Source of the DNA: Iris pallida
Lineage: Eukaryota; Streptophyta; Magnoliopsida; Asparagales; Iridaceae
Direction: 5' to 3'
Assembly (NCBI GenBank): GCA_029216955.1
Contig: JANAVB010012138.1
Coordinates: 27,533 to 91,532, forward strand
DNA length: 64,000 nt
The notes beneath the pieces were generated by a model. That model had not been told where the DNA came from and made no database searches. It saw only the letters and a list, made by a program, of their open reading frames with translations. Shown one piece after another: positions 48,451-60,470 of the stretch. The translations under genes were made by a program, and so were the position numbers. Positions within the stretch are counted from its first letter, which is position 1, and each line of letters opens with the position of its first letter.

Positions 48451-50040
48451 CTACAACTTCAAAGCAAACACTACCGCCGCCAATTCCAAGTCGTGGGTCG
48501 GGTAATTCTTCTCATGATCACGAAGTTGGCATGACGCATAAGATATTACCTTTCCATGCTGCATCAAGACACACCCCAATCCTCTGCCTGAAGCGTCGCA
48601 ATAAACTGTGAATCCTCCGGTCCCATCTGGAAGGGTGAGAATGGGAGCCGTTATCAAACCTCGCTTCAACTTCTCAAATGATTCCTGACACTCTGCTGTC
48701 CAAACAAATGGCACATCCTTGCGGGTCAACTGGGTCATCGACGCTGAAATCCTTGCAAAATCTGAAACGAACCGCCGGTAGTAGCCGGCCAATCCAAGAA
48801 AACTGCGAACCTCTGCCACTGAGCTGGGTACCGGCCATGACTCGATAGCCACAATCTTCTGGGGATCCACTTCCACTCCTCCTCGGGTAATGATGTGACC
48901 CAAGTATGATATGCGATCGAGCCAGAACTCACATTTACTGAACTTGGCGTACAACTGATGCTCCCTAAGCGTCTGAAGGACGACTCTGAGATGCTGCTCA
49001 TGCTCTGCTTCACTCTTGCTGTAGACCAGGATGTCATCTAGGAACACAATCACAAATTGGTCCATGTAAGGCATGAAAATGCGATTCATGAGGTCCATGA
49101 ATACGGCCGGCGCATTGGTCGCTCCAAAGGACATAACAAGGAACTCCCAATGCCCATACCTCGATCTAAATGCTGTCTTTGGGATGTCCTGCTCTCTGAC
49201 TCTGATCTGGTGGTATCCTGATCGCAAATCGATCTTCGAGAACACTGAAGCCCCTCTGAGCTGATCAAACAAGTCATCTATCCTTGGAAGAGGGTATATG
49301 TTCTTGATTGTCACCGAATTCAAGGTACGATAATCAATACATAGCCTGGACGTAAAATTCTTCTTTTTCACAAGAAGCATCGAGGCTCCCCAAGGCGATC
49401 CACTCGCACGGATGAATCCCTTGGTCCTCAGTTCTTCAATCATCTTGTACAAAATCTCCAATTCTGAAGGCGCCATCCTGTAGACTCGCTCTGACACTGG
49501 TGCTGTCCCGGGAATCAAGTCTATAGTGAACTCAATCTCCCGCTCTGGCGGCATCCCTGGAAGCTCCTCTGGAAAGACATCTGGAAACTTTTCAACTATC
49601 CGGGGTAACTGCACTGCTGCTACTGCCATCCGCAATGCTGGAAAAGATGGCTCCACTGCGCCTCTGGAAAACGAAAACTCTGGCTCGCCGGGGATACTAA
49701 AGACAACTCTGCCAACATGGCAGTCTATCCTAGCATACTGGTTCCTCAACCAATCCATGCCTAGGACTACATCATAGTCTGCCATAGGAAACTCTATGAA
49801 TCTAGCGGAGAACTCCCTACCGCTAACTATAATCCGACACGAGGAAAATCCTCGATCTACTCCCACAAGACCATTACCAGTAAGTATATTGAGCCTCACT
49901 GATAATGACTCAGGCTCCAATCCTATCCGTGTCGCGAATCGTGCAGACATGAATGAATGCGATGCACCAGAATCAAACAATACCGAAGCTGGAAAGGAGG
50001 TTGACGAGAATAGTACCTGCCACAACCTTACCTGGTGCAA
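48451..50040 (-). pseudogene. Family-B protease, reverse transcriptase, RNase H start
   Basis: 529 open codons. Aspartic protease D-S-G at [13 protein letters not shown] (about residue 21) with [11 protein letters not shown] downstream. [66 protein letters not shown] and the catalytic FLDDILVYS. Then the [17 protein letters not shown] and [12 protein letters not shown] connection motifs and the RNase H start [14 protein letters not shown]. The open start at 50,040 is not the native one. A one-base insertion near 50,000 separates it from the gag frame, so the protease N-terminal segment is out of frame. Confidence 0.92.
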
Positions 50041-50241
50041 CCTCTTCTTCCATAGCCATCATCATGGCCTGACCTCTAGCTGCGGGTCCCCTCTGCTGGA
50101 AACCTCTCTGCCTACTCTGAGTCTAAGCTTAGGCTTGTGCATACTGCTGGGGGTGCTGTTGCTGGAATGCCTGAGACTGAGGCGGCAAGGGCCTCGAAGA
50201 CTGATACTGCTGCTGCTGAAATGGTGCTGGGGCCGGTCCTC

Positions 50242-51423
50242 TCACCGAAGAGCTAGAAGGTTGGATGCTGATGAACCACCCCTGTTCGGGCAAGCCCCTA
50301 TCCTATGATCTGCTGCTCCATAAGCCAGGCACAATCCCTGCGTCCTGCGATAGTCTGCCACCATATGCCCTGGCTTCCCGCAATGAGAACACCCCATCGC
50401 GGAAGTCTGCTTCGACTTCTGCTGCTGCGGGTACGTCGGGGTCGAATGCTGAACCGACGTTACGGAGGCCGCCCGCCTCGGAGTTCCAATGGTCAATCCC
50501 CTAGCTGCCGGGGCTGGAGCTGATGATTGGTGTATCTGGCTGTGGGACCGCTTCCTGCTTCCGGTCCTATCCACGATCCTCTGGGAGGTATACTCATGCC
50601 TTCTAGCTGCTCTCAAGACTGCATCGAACGTCTGGTGCTCAAACTGCTCAACCGCCAACAAGATCTCCAAATGCAGCCCCTGCTGGAATCGCTGGGCCCT
50701 ATCAAACTCGGTCGCCACCAAGGTGGGGACAAACCTACTGAGTCTAGAAAACTCCGATGCATAACTGTCGACTGATCTGCCTCCTTGCTTCAAGTTGGTA
50801 AATCTGGTCGGCAAGTCGTATCGAGCCACAGCATCGAAATATTTCGTCTGGAATCTCTCCCTAAACACTGCCCAAGCAATGGGTGCCACTAATCCCATGG
50901 CTTGCGCCGCCCACCAACTGCGAGCTAAATCCAACAACTGCAGGCGTACCACCGCCACCTTCTCATTCTCGGGTGTCCTAGCTGCTTCCAGAATCACCTC
51001 GGTATCCTGAAGCCATGCATCCGCGGCAATCGCATCCTCGGTGCCGTCGAAGAAAGGAGGGTTCAATCGCTTGAAGCTGTTCGCCGCCTGGTTCCCTGGA
51101 TGTCCGCCTCTGGTCAAAGCATCTTGAACTGTCTGGTGCAGGGCGTCGCTTCGACGATCCTGAGAAGCTATCAAGGTTCTGATAAGGCCTACTAAGGTAC
51201 CATCATCTGGCTCTGCGGGCTGGACGGGCCGAACTGGTGACTCTCCTCCAGTAGGTATCACTCTGGAGGCTACCTCGGAATACTGGGCTTGATCCCCAGG
51301 TTGCTGTTGGCCCACGGGAGGTGCTCCACCTCGCTGATCGGCAGGGTCAGGTACAGTGCCGCTGAGGAAAACGACACAGGGAAACAATAAGGAAGGACCA
51401 GGACAGATCAACGATACAAGCAT
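50242..51423 (-). pseudogene. Family-B Gag
   Basis: 393 open codons. Retrotransposon Gag domain from about residue 120 (FKRLNPPFFDGTEDAIAADA, VILEAARTPENEKVAVVRLQ, FRERFQTKYFDAVARYDLP, EFSRLSRFVPTLVATEFDRA). Two zinc knuckles near residues 345-380 are each damaged: CSHCGKPGHMVADY has Tyr for the last Cys, and CLAYGAADHRIGAC has Tyr for the second Cys. The relative in E1 still has CLACGAPDHKIGSC. A one-base deletion near 50,235 ends the frame early. Further downstream, where the E1 copy reads through, TAA and TAG occur near 50,130. Confidence 0.9.
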
Positions 51424-51556
51424 GTAATCAGGGCAAGAATTTCAGGGAATTGAAAATACGGGCGGAGATCAAGGGCGAATACTGATTGAGACATCTATTC
51501 GGTAAACCCTCACATTTCTTGATTGACAAGACCTGCATAGGCCACCACTTAAACCA
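51424..51556 (-). other. 5' leader and putative primer-binding region of the complete gypsy
   Basis: The sequence right after the 5' LTR reads (minus) TGGTTTAAGTGGTGGCC. It does not match the common tRNA-iMet site. The same block follows the E1 LTR, and a diverged version follows the giant LTRs. Confidence 0.6.
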
Positions 51557-54184
51557 TGTCACGCCCCAGAACCAGAATACTGGAGAGCGGGGGCAGACAT
51601 AGCCAGCTACGTATATTGAAATAGAATACATCTCAACTATACGGTCACGGCTGTCTAGATATGAGGGTTTACTACAAGCCAACAGTCTCTTAAGGTCAAG
51701 CCTATTGTCTCAATCTCAAGCAAATAATATAATTACAAGATGTATGATCATTTAATATACAATAAAAGGCGTCCCAAATATTATATACAGCTGATCATGA
51801 AGCTAGTCGTACAAAATGCTAGGACTAGCAAGAGTTAAGTCATACATGATCAACCCTAGGATTTGTTAATCATGTTTACAGCCCGTAGGCAGACAGTAAG
51901 TAAAAGTGCATCGAGCTAACAGGTGCTCGTCGGCTAAACGCCTCAAAAGAATAAATTTACAATAGAGTGAGCGAAACAAAATAGAAAACCCACTCGTAGC
52001 CCGGGTTCCTTCTAGTCGCCACCATTGGGCTGGAAGCTTGGTAGATCCTCGGGAGCTGCTCCGAAATCTGGCCACACAAAACCAGCTGGGTCAACCCCAG
52101 AAAGAGCAAGTGCCACAAGGGGGCCACAAATAAGAACAAAAGCCAGCATAAGCACAAGAAAATAAAATATTAAAAACTAAAATTTTGAAAACATGCCAGG
52201 ATGATATACGACGAGATAACCATGGGACTATTCCGATAACCAGTTACAACCCGTAAACCAAACAAGGAGGGGTTGTAACCCTTCATCTGAACAGAACTTG
52301 GTTTCCCACCATTTATCGACAAGATAATAATGTAAATAATCAAGACAGGAAGCAATCTTGTACTGGATCAAGACATGGCTAAGCTGGTTACACCTCATTC
52401 AATCAATCACGGCCAAGCAGATACTACGGCTTACTACTTTAACTAACTAGGGTTATCACAGGCCTAATTACTAACAAGATGCAGTGAGATTGCTCCACAG
52501 CCACAAGCCCTGCAGACCATCCAGGCTACCCAGGACGAAAGATTAGGGTTGAATTTAGGTGGGTACATCGCCCGGGAGACAAATGTACCCTTAGGTGACT
52601 TAGAGGGTACAACACTCGACGGTGCGCTGGAAATGTGCCCTACTCGACGGCAGGCTACAGATCCCAAGAGCGCCCAGGTAACGGGATTGCCTGTAGCTGT
52701 GTCATCTCTTCATGACTACTGTGTTATTCTAGTTATTAACCTTAATCCATTTTAGTAGGTACTCCTGACCGTGGTACTCAGGAGTCCCATCCTAGACATG
52801 ATGCGAGACTGGACAAGTGGATTTAACAAGCAAGCAAGAAAGAACCACCCACGGTGTCAAGGCAAGTCAAGTCAAGTTATCAGGATAAATCATGTCAGGA
52901 TACTTGTCAGGAGTGCGCCACGACGGGCCACTATCATGTCAGGTTGGTCATGTCAGGAGTGCACCATTACGGGTCACTGTCGTGTTATGCTAGTTCCTTG
53001 TCATACCATGCCATGTACAATAGTCATTCCAAACATATTAAGTAAAATCAAGTTCATGACAAAAGGCGTAAGGATATAAAATGAGCGTAAAATATCTAAT
53101 AAAATATCAATATACAGGGTCATAGAAAAGCCAAGCTTAAAGAAATAAAACCAAAACTCCAAGGGTCAAGGGTTAAACAAGGGGTCAGGACAGCAGCGTA
53201 CGAAAAGTCACGCACGCTACAGAGCAGTGTGCGTGAAAAGTCACGCACGCTCAAGGAGCAGTGTATATGAAAAGTCACGCACGCTCAAGGGAACAGTGTG
53301 CGTGAAAAGTCACGCACGCTCAAGGGAACAGTGTGCGTGAAAAGTCACGCACGCTCAAAGGAGCAGTGTGCGTGGAAAGTCACGCACGCTCAAGGGAACA
53401 GTGTGCGTGAAAAGTCACGCACGCTCAAGAGAACACGCTCAAGAAGACACGCTTCCAACAGGAAGCGCACTCAAGCCTGCGTACGCAGCGCTAAAGAGCG
53501 CGCGTAGCTCAGTGTGCGTAGCTAAACAGCTCTGCACACTGCTCACTGTCTTCTCCAAACAGCAAGAACACATGGCTGAAACCAAAACTTCAAAAGTTCA
53601 TAACTTGGCCATCCGAACTCCAAATCCGGATTTCCAAGGCTCCAACTGGAGTGAAACTGAAAGCTCTTCCTCATGGAAACATCAAAACTCACAGAACTCC
53701 AACAAAAGTGGATCAAAACATACAAAATCCGAAAATAGGAGAACTTAGATCTACAACAATAGAGGCTCCAAATCACAAAAACCTAAGAACTAATGTTGGT
53801 CTCCATGGCCAAATCTAGCAAATGGACCAAGAAAATATGGTTCTCATGAAGTGGCAAGATGCACTTGCCTAAGGGTTGGGAAGTTGTACGGAGGAAGAAG
53901 AAGAAGAAGAAGAAATTAATGATGGTTATGAAGAGAGAGAAGAGGGGGTGGAGTTATAAAGAGGGTGTTATGGTGTGCTTGAGGGTGGAGCTTAGGGTTA
54001 GGGTGTTCCAACACATAAAATCGAACCAAACCGATTCCAAACCAATTAAAACCGAGCCAAGCCCAAAAACCCAAATACGAGAAATACCGAAATTTCACAA
54101 GTTAAGAAAAATAAAAATACATGCCAAAATCCAGATACGAGTATAAATACGAAATACGGGAAAATACGGGAAATGAGGGTGACA
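51557..54184 (-). repeat. 5' LTR of the complete gypsy element
   Basis: 2,628 bp, matching 43,915-46,548 end to end. TATA candidate TTATAAAG at 53,954-53,961, CT-rich leader, then the array at 53,195-53,440. Confidence 0.92.
53195..53440. repeat. 34-bp hairpin minisatellite in the 5' LTR (seven units)
   Basis: Same unit and count as in the partner LTR. Unit 3 has TATATGA in place of TACGTAA, so the arrays have diverged by point changes and not by unit gain or loss. Confidence 0.9.
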
Positions 54185-54201
54185 CGGAGCGGGGTACTAC
54201 A

Positions 54202-54540
54202 GGCCAGGGGTCATACGGCCAAGCATGTAGTCCGCAGGACTTCATGCGGCCAAAGCTTCATACGGCAAGCAATGAAGTCCGCAGGACTTCTTGCGGCCAA
54301 AGCTCATGCGGCCAAGATATGCGGCCCGCATGATTTTATGCGGCCAGGACTCATATGGCCAAGACAGCACTGTCGCGGGACTTCATGCGGCAAGACTTCA
54401 TACGGCCAAGGCAGCACTGCTGTAGGACTTCATGCGGCAAGACTTCATGTGGCCAAGGCTTATGCGGCCAAGGCTTATTGCGGCCAAGACAACACTGCCG
54501 CAAGACTTCATGCGGCAAGACTTCATATGGCTAAGGCATA
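54202..54540. repeat. CATGCGGCC hairpin minisatellite, continued (E1 left LTR)
   Basis: About ten imperfect units. Later ones change to CATGCGGCAAGACTTCATAC with GGCAGCACTG spacers. Confidence 0.8.
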
Positions 54541-55128
54541 CTGCTCATCTTCTCTATAATTCGAGAAGATGAGCCATGGAAGCCATGGCTTCCAAGCTCC
54601 GTCTAACCTCTGATTTAAGTCGGAAATTGGACTTTCATAGGTCAAAATGGGGTAGAACGGAATTCTCTACAACATGGAACAACTAGATTTTGAAAACAAA
54701 CAAGTTTGATAGATCAAAACCAAGGAAAACCGAAAATAACATAAACTTAGATCTACAAGAAAATATCCACCAAATCAAAAAATTCTAAGTTCTAAAGGTC
54801 TTGAAATCGTATAAGAAAGAAAATGGAACAAATAGAAATGAGTTCTCTCATGAAGTAAGCTAGAACTTGCCTAGGGTTTCTTGGTAGGTGGAGAGAGTTA
54901 AGAGGAAGAAGAAGAAGTAAATGAAGAGTAAAGGAAGAGAGAGAAAGAAATTGGTTTATAAAGGAAGGGGGCTCACCAAGATAACCCAGCCAAATTAAAC
55001 CAAGCTAAACCAAATAAACTAAGCCCAGTCTTGACCAATCAAGACAAGGCTAGTAGGTCAAGTCTAAATATGGGTCAAAATCCGTATACGTACACTGGAA
55101 ATACGTACAACGGAAAATGGGAGTGACA
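54202..55128 (-). repeat. E1 left LTR, second portion
   Basis: Resumes at GGCCA with the CATGCGGCC array (to about 54,540), then unique sequence ending …GGGAGTGACA. TTTATAAA at 54,955-54,962 is the TATA candidate, about 170 bp from the LTR start on the minus strand. Confidence 0.85.
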
Positions 55129-55290
55129 ACTCTACCCACCATAAAAGAATTTTGTCCTCGAAATTTAATCAAGAGGCTAGAGATATCGCGGCAAGCTATA
55201 CTAAAGCACAAGCCATCTACGACTAGCAACCAATCAAGCCATCATTCATACAAGCAAGAAATTTAAAAGCATAAGGCATAAGAAAGACAT
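55129..55290 (-). other. E1 polypurine side and pol deletion junction
   Basis: Matches the 3' untranslated part of the complete element (TTGTCCTCGAAATT, GGCATAAGAAAGA). At about 55,290 it jumps directly to gag C-terminal sequence, omitting protease through chromodomain (about 3.4 kb). Confidence 0.8.
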
Positions 55291-56540
55291 TCTGCTGGAA
55301 ACCTCTCTGCCGGTTCTGCATCTGAGCTTGGGTCTGAGCATACTGCTAGGGTCTCTGCTGCTGGAAGGCTTGTGTCTGAGGCGACAATGGAGACGGAGGC
55401 TGGTACTGCTGCTGCATTGGTGCTGGGGCTGGTCCCCTAACCGATGGACTAGTTAGGTTCAACGATGAAGAACTGGCTCTATTCGGACAGGACCCTATCT
55501 TGTGGTCCGGTGCCCCACAAGCCAAGCACAATCCCTATGCTCTACGACATTTTGATACTATATGCCCTGGCTTCCCACAATGAGTGCAACCTATTACGGA
55601 AGACTGCTTCTGCTTTTGTTCCTGAGGGTATGTTGGTGTTGAATGCTGAACCGATGTAACTGAATTCACCCTTCTGGAACTCCAATCGACAAAGTCCTAG
55701 CTGCCGGGGCTGGTGCTGAGGACAGACTCATCTGCCCATGGGACCTCTTCCTGCTTCCGGTTCTGTCCATGATCATCTGTGAGGTATACTCATGCCTCTT
55801 TGCTGCTCGCAAGACGGCATCAAACGTCTGGTGCTCAAACTGCTCCACTGATATATGATTTCTAAGTGAAGCCCATGCTGGAATCGCTGGGCTCGGTCCA
55901 ATTCGGTCGCTACACAAGTTGGAAGCAAATCGACTGTCTTGAAAACCCGGCCATATAACCGTCGACCGTCTTTCCCATCTGCTTAAGATTGGTGAATCTC
56001 GTCTGTAGATCATAGCAAGCTACTGCGTCGAAGTACTTGGTCTGGAACCTGTCGCTGAATACTGTCCACAAATAGGCGTCGATAATCCAACTGCTAACAT
56101 CGTCCACCAGGTGCAGGCTAAGTCCAATAACTATAGGCGCACTACAGCCACCTTCTCTTCTTCAGGAATCCTAGCTGCTTCTAGGATAACCTCTGTATCC
56201 TGAAGCCATGAATCAGCAGCGATAGCATCTTCACTGCCATCAAAGAAGGGAGGGTTCAGACGCTTAAAGTTGTTAGCTGCATTGTTCCCTTGGTAACCAA
56301 CTCTGCCGATGGCATCTTGTACTGTCTGGTACAGGGCATCGTCCCGACGATCTTGTGATGCAAGCAATTCTCGGATGAGTCCCACCAGGTTCCGTTATCA
56401 GGATCTGCAGACTGGACGGGTTGAACTGGGGGCTCTGGATCCCTGGAATGCATGACTCTGGAGGCTGCTCCAGAGTATTGGGCTTGGTCCCCAGGTTGCT
56501 GCTGGTTTACTGGAGGTGCTCGTTGGGCTGATCGGCAGGA
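55291..56540 (-). pseudogene. E1 Gag, degenerate
   Basis: Frame pieces read FKRLNPPFFDGSEDAIAADS, VILEAARIPEEEKVAVVRL, FSDRFQTKYFDAVACYDLQT, EQFEHQTFDAVLRAAKRHEY and an intact-looking knuckle MCLACGAPDHKIGSC, followed by a Gln/Pro-rich tail (QQQYQPPSPLSPQTQAFQQQ). Several frameshifts and stops separate them. It is close to the family-B Gag but its C-terminus keeps the knuckle cysteines the complete copy has lost. Confidence 0.85.
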
Positions 56541-56750
56541 CCAGGAACAATGCCACGAAGAAATGACATGGAAAACAATAAAGAAGGACCAAGATAGATC
56601 GAAGATATAAGCATATGATCAGGTCAAGATTTCAGAAAGATTAGGAGACACGAGTATAGATCAAGGGCAAATGATGATTGAGACATCTATCTGGTAAAAT
56701 CCTCACACGTCTTGATTTACAAGACCTACATGGGCCACCACTTAAACCGT

Positions 56751-58381
56751 GTCACACCCCAGAACCAGAATACTGGAGAACGGGAGACAGACACAGCCAG
56801 CTGTGTATAGAAGTGTAATCCACCTCGATATACGGTCACGGCTGTCTAGATGTATGTGGGTTTATCTACAAGTCATCAGTCTCTTATGGTCAAGAACAAG
56901 CCTAGTGTTTCGATCTCAAGCAAGTAATATAGTTACAAGATGTTAGACCATCAGATATTTAATAGTAAGGCGTCCCATACATTTTATACACAGATGATCA
57001 TGTAGCTAGTCGTACAAAATGCGAGGACTAGCAAGAGTTTCAGTCATACATGATCAACCCTAGGATTTGTCAATCATGTTACAGCTCTTAGGCAGACAAG
57101 AAATATAAGTATTCAACACGAGCTACCACTTGTTCAGCGGCTAAATACCTCAAAAGGATAATTTTACAATAGAGCGGGAGAGCAAAATAAAAATCCACTC
57201 GTTGCCAGGGTTTCTTCTAGTGTTCACCCTTTGGCTGGAAGGCAGGAAGATCCTCGGAGCTACTCCAAAATCTGGTCATACAAAACCAGCTGGGTCAGAC
57301 CCCAAAAAAAGTAAGTGCCACAAGGGAGACTTCACTTAAGAACTAAAACCAGCATATTAGCACATGATACATAAAGGATAACGAAAAACATAAGTTAGAG
57401 AAAACATGGTGGTAAACGATAAGATAACTAAAGGACTATTCCAGTAACCAAGTTACAACCCGTAACCAAACAAGAACCGAGGTTGTAACCCTTCACCTGA
57501 ACAGAACTTAGTCTCTAACTAATTATCGAATAAGTAAAGCATAGTAGTAATGGACTGAAGAAACCATGTACTGGCCTTGTCTAGGCAAGACTAGAATAGA
57601 CTCCATCCATCAATCACGGCCAAGCAACAGTACGGCTTGATACTTTTAACTAACTTGGGTTATCACAAGCCTAGTTACTAACAAGATGCAATAAGATGTT
57701 GCAACAGCGATAAGCCAGCAGACTTAATCCAGGTTATCCATTTGCAAGTTGAGAGAGTTGGATTAGGTGATTGAGGTGCAACACATGACAGTGTGCTGGA
57801 AATGTGCCCTACTCGACGGCAGGCTACAAGTCCAATTAAAGTACCCAGATAACGGGACTGCCTGTAGTTGGGAAATCTCTTCATGAACTACCTGACCAAT
57901 CTAGTTGTTAACCTAGTCCATTTCAGTATGAATCACTGACCGTGGTAACCAGGAATTTATGTCCTAGACATAATGCAAGATAAGACATGTAGCTTACACA
58001 AGCACAAACACCCACGGTATCAAGACAAGAGTTACTTAGCAAGTCAAGATAGTCGTCGCAACAGCATATCAAGATTATCATGTTAGGTTACATATCAAGA
58101 TTACTTGTCAAGAGTGCGCCACGATGGACCACCATCAAAAATTATCATGTCAAGTTACTTGTCAAGAGTGCACCACGACAGGTCACTAATAAGAATTTTA
58201 TGTCATGTTCGTGTTGTCATATCGTGTTCATGTATCATGTCGTACTCATGGCTATGTTAATACAAGATATGCCTAAGATTCACAATCATCAAATCGGGTA
58301 GTCGCAAGTTAGGCTGACTACCAAAATGTATGCAATTTAAATAAAAAACTACATACTAAAGATGAACATCCAGGGGCTAGG
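56751..58381 (-). repeat. E1 right LTR, first portion
   Basis: Starts TGTCACACCCCAGAACC, follows the primer region (…CCACTTAAACCG), and runs to CTAGG, where a solo LTR interrupts it. Confidence 0.85.
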
Positions 58382-60164
58382 TGTCACGCCCCAGAACCAG
58401 AATACTGGAGAGCGGGGGAATGACTCAGCCAGCTACGTATTACGGGTAGATGAATACCGTATAATACGATCGATGCTATCTACAAGACGAGGGGATGCAT
58501 ACTACATGAAAGTCTCCCTATGGTCACTTTACTTCTATTGTCTCAATCATTCAAACAAGAAACAGAAATAGAGAACATGTGAGATAAAGCAGTAAGGCGT
58601 CCCAAACGCTCAGTCAAAATGTTCTTGATATCTGGCTTACAAAATACAGCCAGATGATGTAGTAAGTATACACAATTGTTAGCAGTTGCAGCCTGACTTA
58701 GTTACAATTATGCAAAAGTAGGTACAAGACAATCTGACTAACATGTCGGTGCCAAACGGCAAAGTATAAAGTAGATAACAAAACGGGGGGGAAGTAAGAA
58801 ACCCACTCGAGTCCTCCTGCGATCATCCCTCTAGTGTTGACCATCTTGGAGGTAGAAGTAAGCTGGATCCTCAGGGACCGGCTCTAAATATGGCCATGCA
58901 AAACCAGAGAGGTTAGACCTCTAATAGCAAGTGCCGCAAGGGAGCACGATATGAGGAATGGAGCCAGTAATAAGAGAATATGATAATAGATCTCTGCTAT
59001 CTACTAGGACTCACACAACATCACAACACTTCGAACCAACCTCCCAACCAAATAAGGACAGAAGTTGGCCCGTCATGTCCTGACATTCTGATCATCTCAG
59101 TTAAGTAACAGAGTAGGTACAGTACACAAACAAATCAATTTAAACGGCCAGGCAACTACTACGGCTTGCTATTGTGAGCCCCAAGTTATCTGGAATTATA
59201 CAATAAAGGATTTCTCAGTTCTTACTATGCGCAAGCAAGGCTAGTTTACCCAGTCAATCAATTGCGCCAATCATGAATTAGACGAGTCCCAGCGGAACGC
59301 CCGTCATTAATATACAATATTCAATAGATAATATAACCAGATACCGCTCCCTGCCTGTGTGGCAGATTTGCAGTATCTGTGGGGACCAACCGGCCTGTCG
59401 GGCACTACTAGTCCCAAGAGGGCTGCCATGTAAGAACTCGAAAATCTATTCTCTCCATGCAATCATTATTTTATTTAACTTAATAGTCTCTACGTTGAGT
59501 GAAGTACTATGTCGTGGATCATGGTCATTCAGAATGAGTACTTTCGTACGGGGTACGATATGCACAACTCTACAATACCAGTACGGTCAGGTTGTAGGTC
59601 TTACATAGCGTAATGCAACAATCAAAACTAACCACGGAGTAATCATGCCTTGACCATAAAGTACACATGCTTCTTTGGTAAGATAAATAAATACTAAATA
59701 AATTGAAGCCTGCATGTACCTGTATGCCAATATTCGGGATTAGCCAGTCGAATTCAATAGTTCATAATAATATGAATGTGTCTCATTCATTCAATTCAAA
59801 AAGACGACTAGCCAGTCTCTTAGTTCCAACTAGGAACGTATGATCAATTATTAGTCAAGGTCACAATCATTATCAATGGTGACAAGGCATAAAAGTCAAC
59901 TAGTATTCAGTGGGGTCGAGTCTACAACTCTCAGGGTTAATTCCAGTCAATCGGGGTATCTATAACTCAATTCACGACACATGGTCCCACGTAACAATCT
60001 ATATTAACAGAAATATTAACATATCATGATTATATCAAGTTTATGCCAAAAGGCGTAAGGATATAAAATGGACATTAAGTATCTAATAAAATATCAATAT
60101 ACAGGGCTATAGAAGATCCAGGTAAGTCGGGTCAGGTCCAGTTGCGCCTAAACATCAGGTTGCG

Positions 60165-60295
60165 CCTGAGTCAGACTGCGCTCAAGTCAGGCTGCGCTCA
60201 GTCAGGCTACGCTCAAGTCAGGCTACGCTCAAGTCAGGCTACGCTCAAGTCAGCGTACGCTCAAGTCAGGCTACGCTCAAGTCAGCGTATGCTAG
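60165..60295. repeat. 16-bp tandem repeat in solo LTR
   Basis: About seven units of CTCAAGTCAGGCTACG, two reading AGCGTACG or AGCGTATG in the variable half. Confidence 0.85.
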
Positions 60296-60299
60296 ACAT

Positions 60300-60470
60300 A
60301 CGTCTCCAAGAGGCAGCGTATGGACTCCATACGACTCCTCTTCAAGGCAGCGTATGTACTCCATACGACTCCTCATCAAGGCAGCGTATGTACTCCATAC
60401 GACTCCTCATCAAGGCAGCGTATGCAAGACATACGCCTCCAAAAGGCAGCGTATGAGTCAGACTGCGCTG
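60300..60470. repeat. 34-bp hairpin minisatellite in solo LTR
   Basis: About five units containing AAGGCAGCGTATGTACTCC and ATACGACTCCTCATC. CGTATG, a five-base loop and CATACG form a perfect stem. It has the same position in the LTR as the other arrays but a different sequence. Confidence 0.85.

Larger units (their letters stand above)
43915..54184 (-). mobile_element. Complete family-B Ty3/gypsy (Tekay/Del-type) retrotransposon, 10,270 bp
   Basis: LTRs lie at 43,915-46,548 and 51,557-54,184. The perfect 5-bp target duplication CGGAG is at 43,910-43,914 and 54,185-54,189. Order on the minus strand: 5' LTR, leader, gag, protease, RT, RNase H, integrase, chromodomain-like tail, polypurine region, 3' LTR. 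The LTRs are very similar by eye, with scattered substitutions and small indels. The coding region carries stops and two frameshifts, so the copy is structurally whole but not autonomous. It inserted into solo LTR A2. Confidence 0.93.
43023..54201 (-). mobile_element. Solo LTR A2, split by a complete gypsy element
   Basis: Pieces 43,023-43,914 and 54,190-54,201 join into a roughly 0.9-kb LTR: TGTCACGCCCCGATCC at one edge and …GGGGTACTACA at the other, so the minus-strand start is TGTAGTACCCC. It is flanked by GGCCA at 43,018-43,022 and 54,202-54,206, a perfect 5-bp target duplication. Start and end words match the family-A LTR (16,404-27,075), so it is a relative. A TATATAAA-type box (minus) lies near 43,378. 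No internal region is left, as expected after LTR-LTR recombination. Confidence 0.85.

Noticed and set aside
49796..50308. 170-codon plus-strand frame opposite family-B protease
   Set aside because: Shadow of the protease and gag tail on the minus strand.
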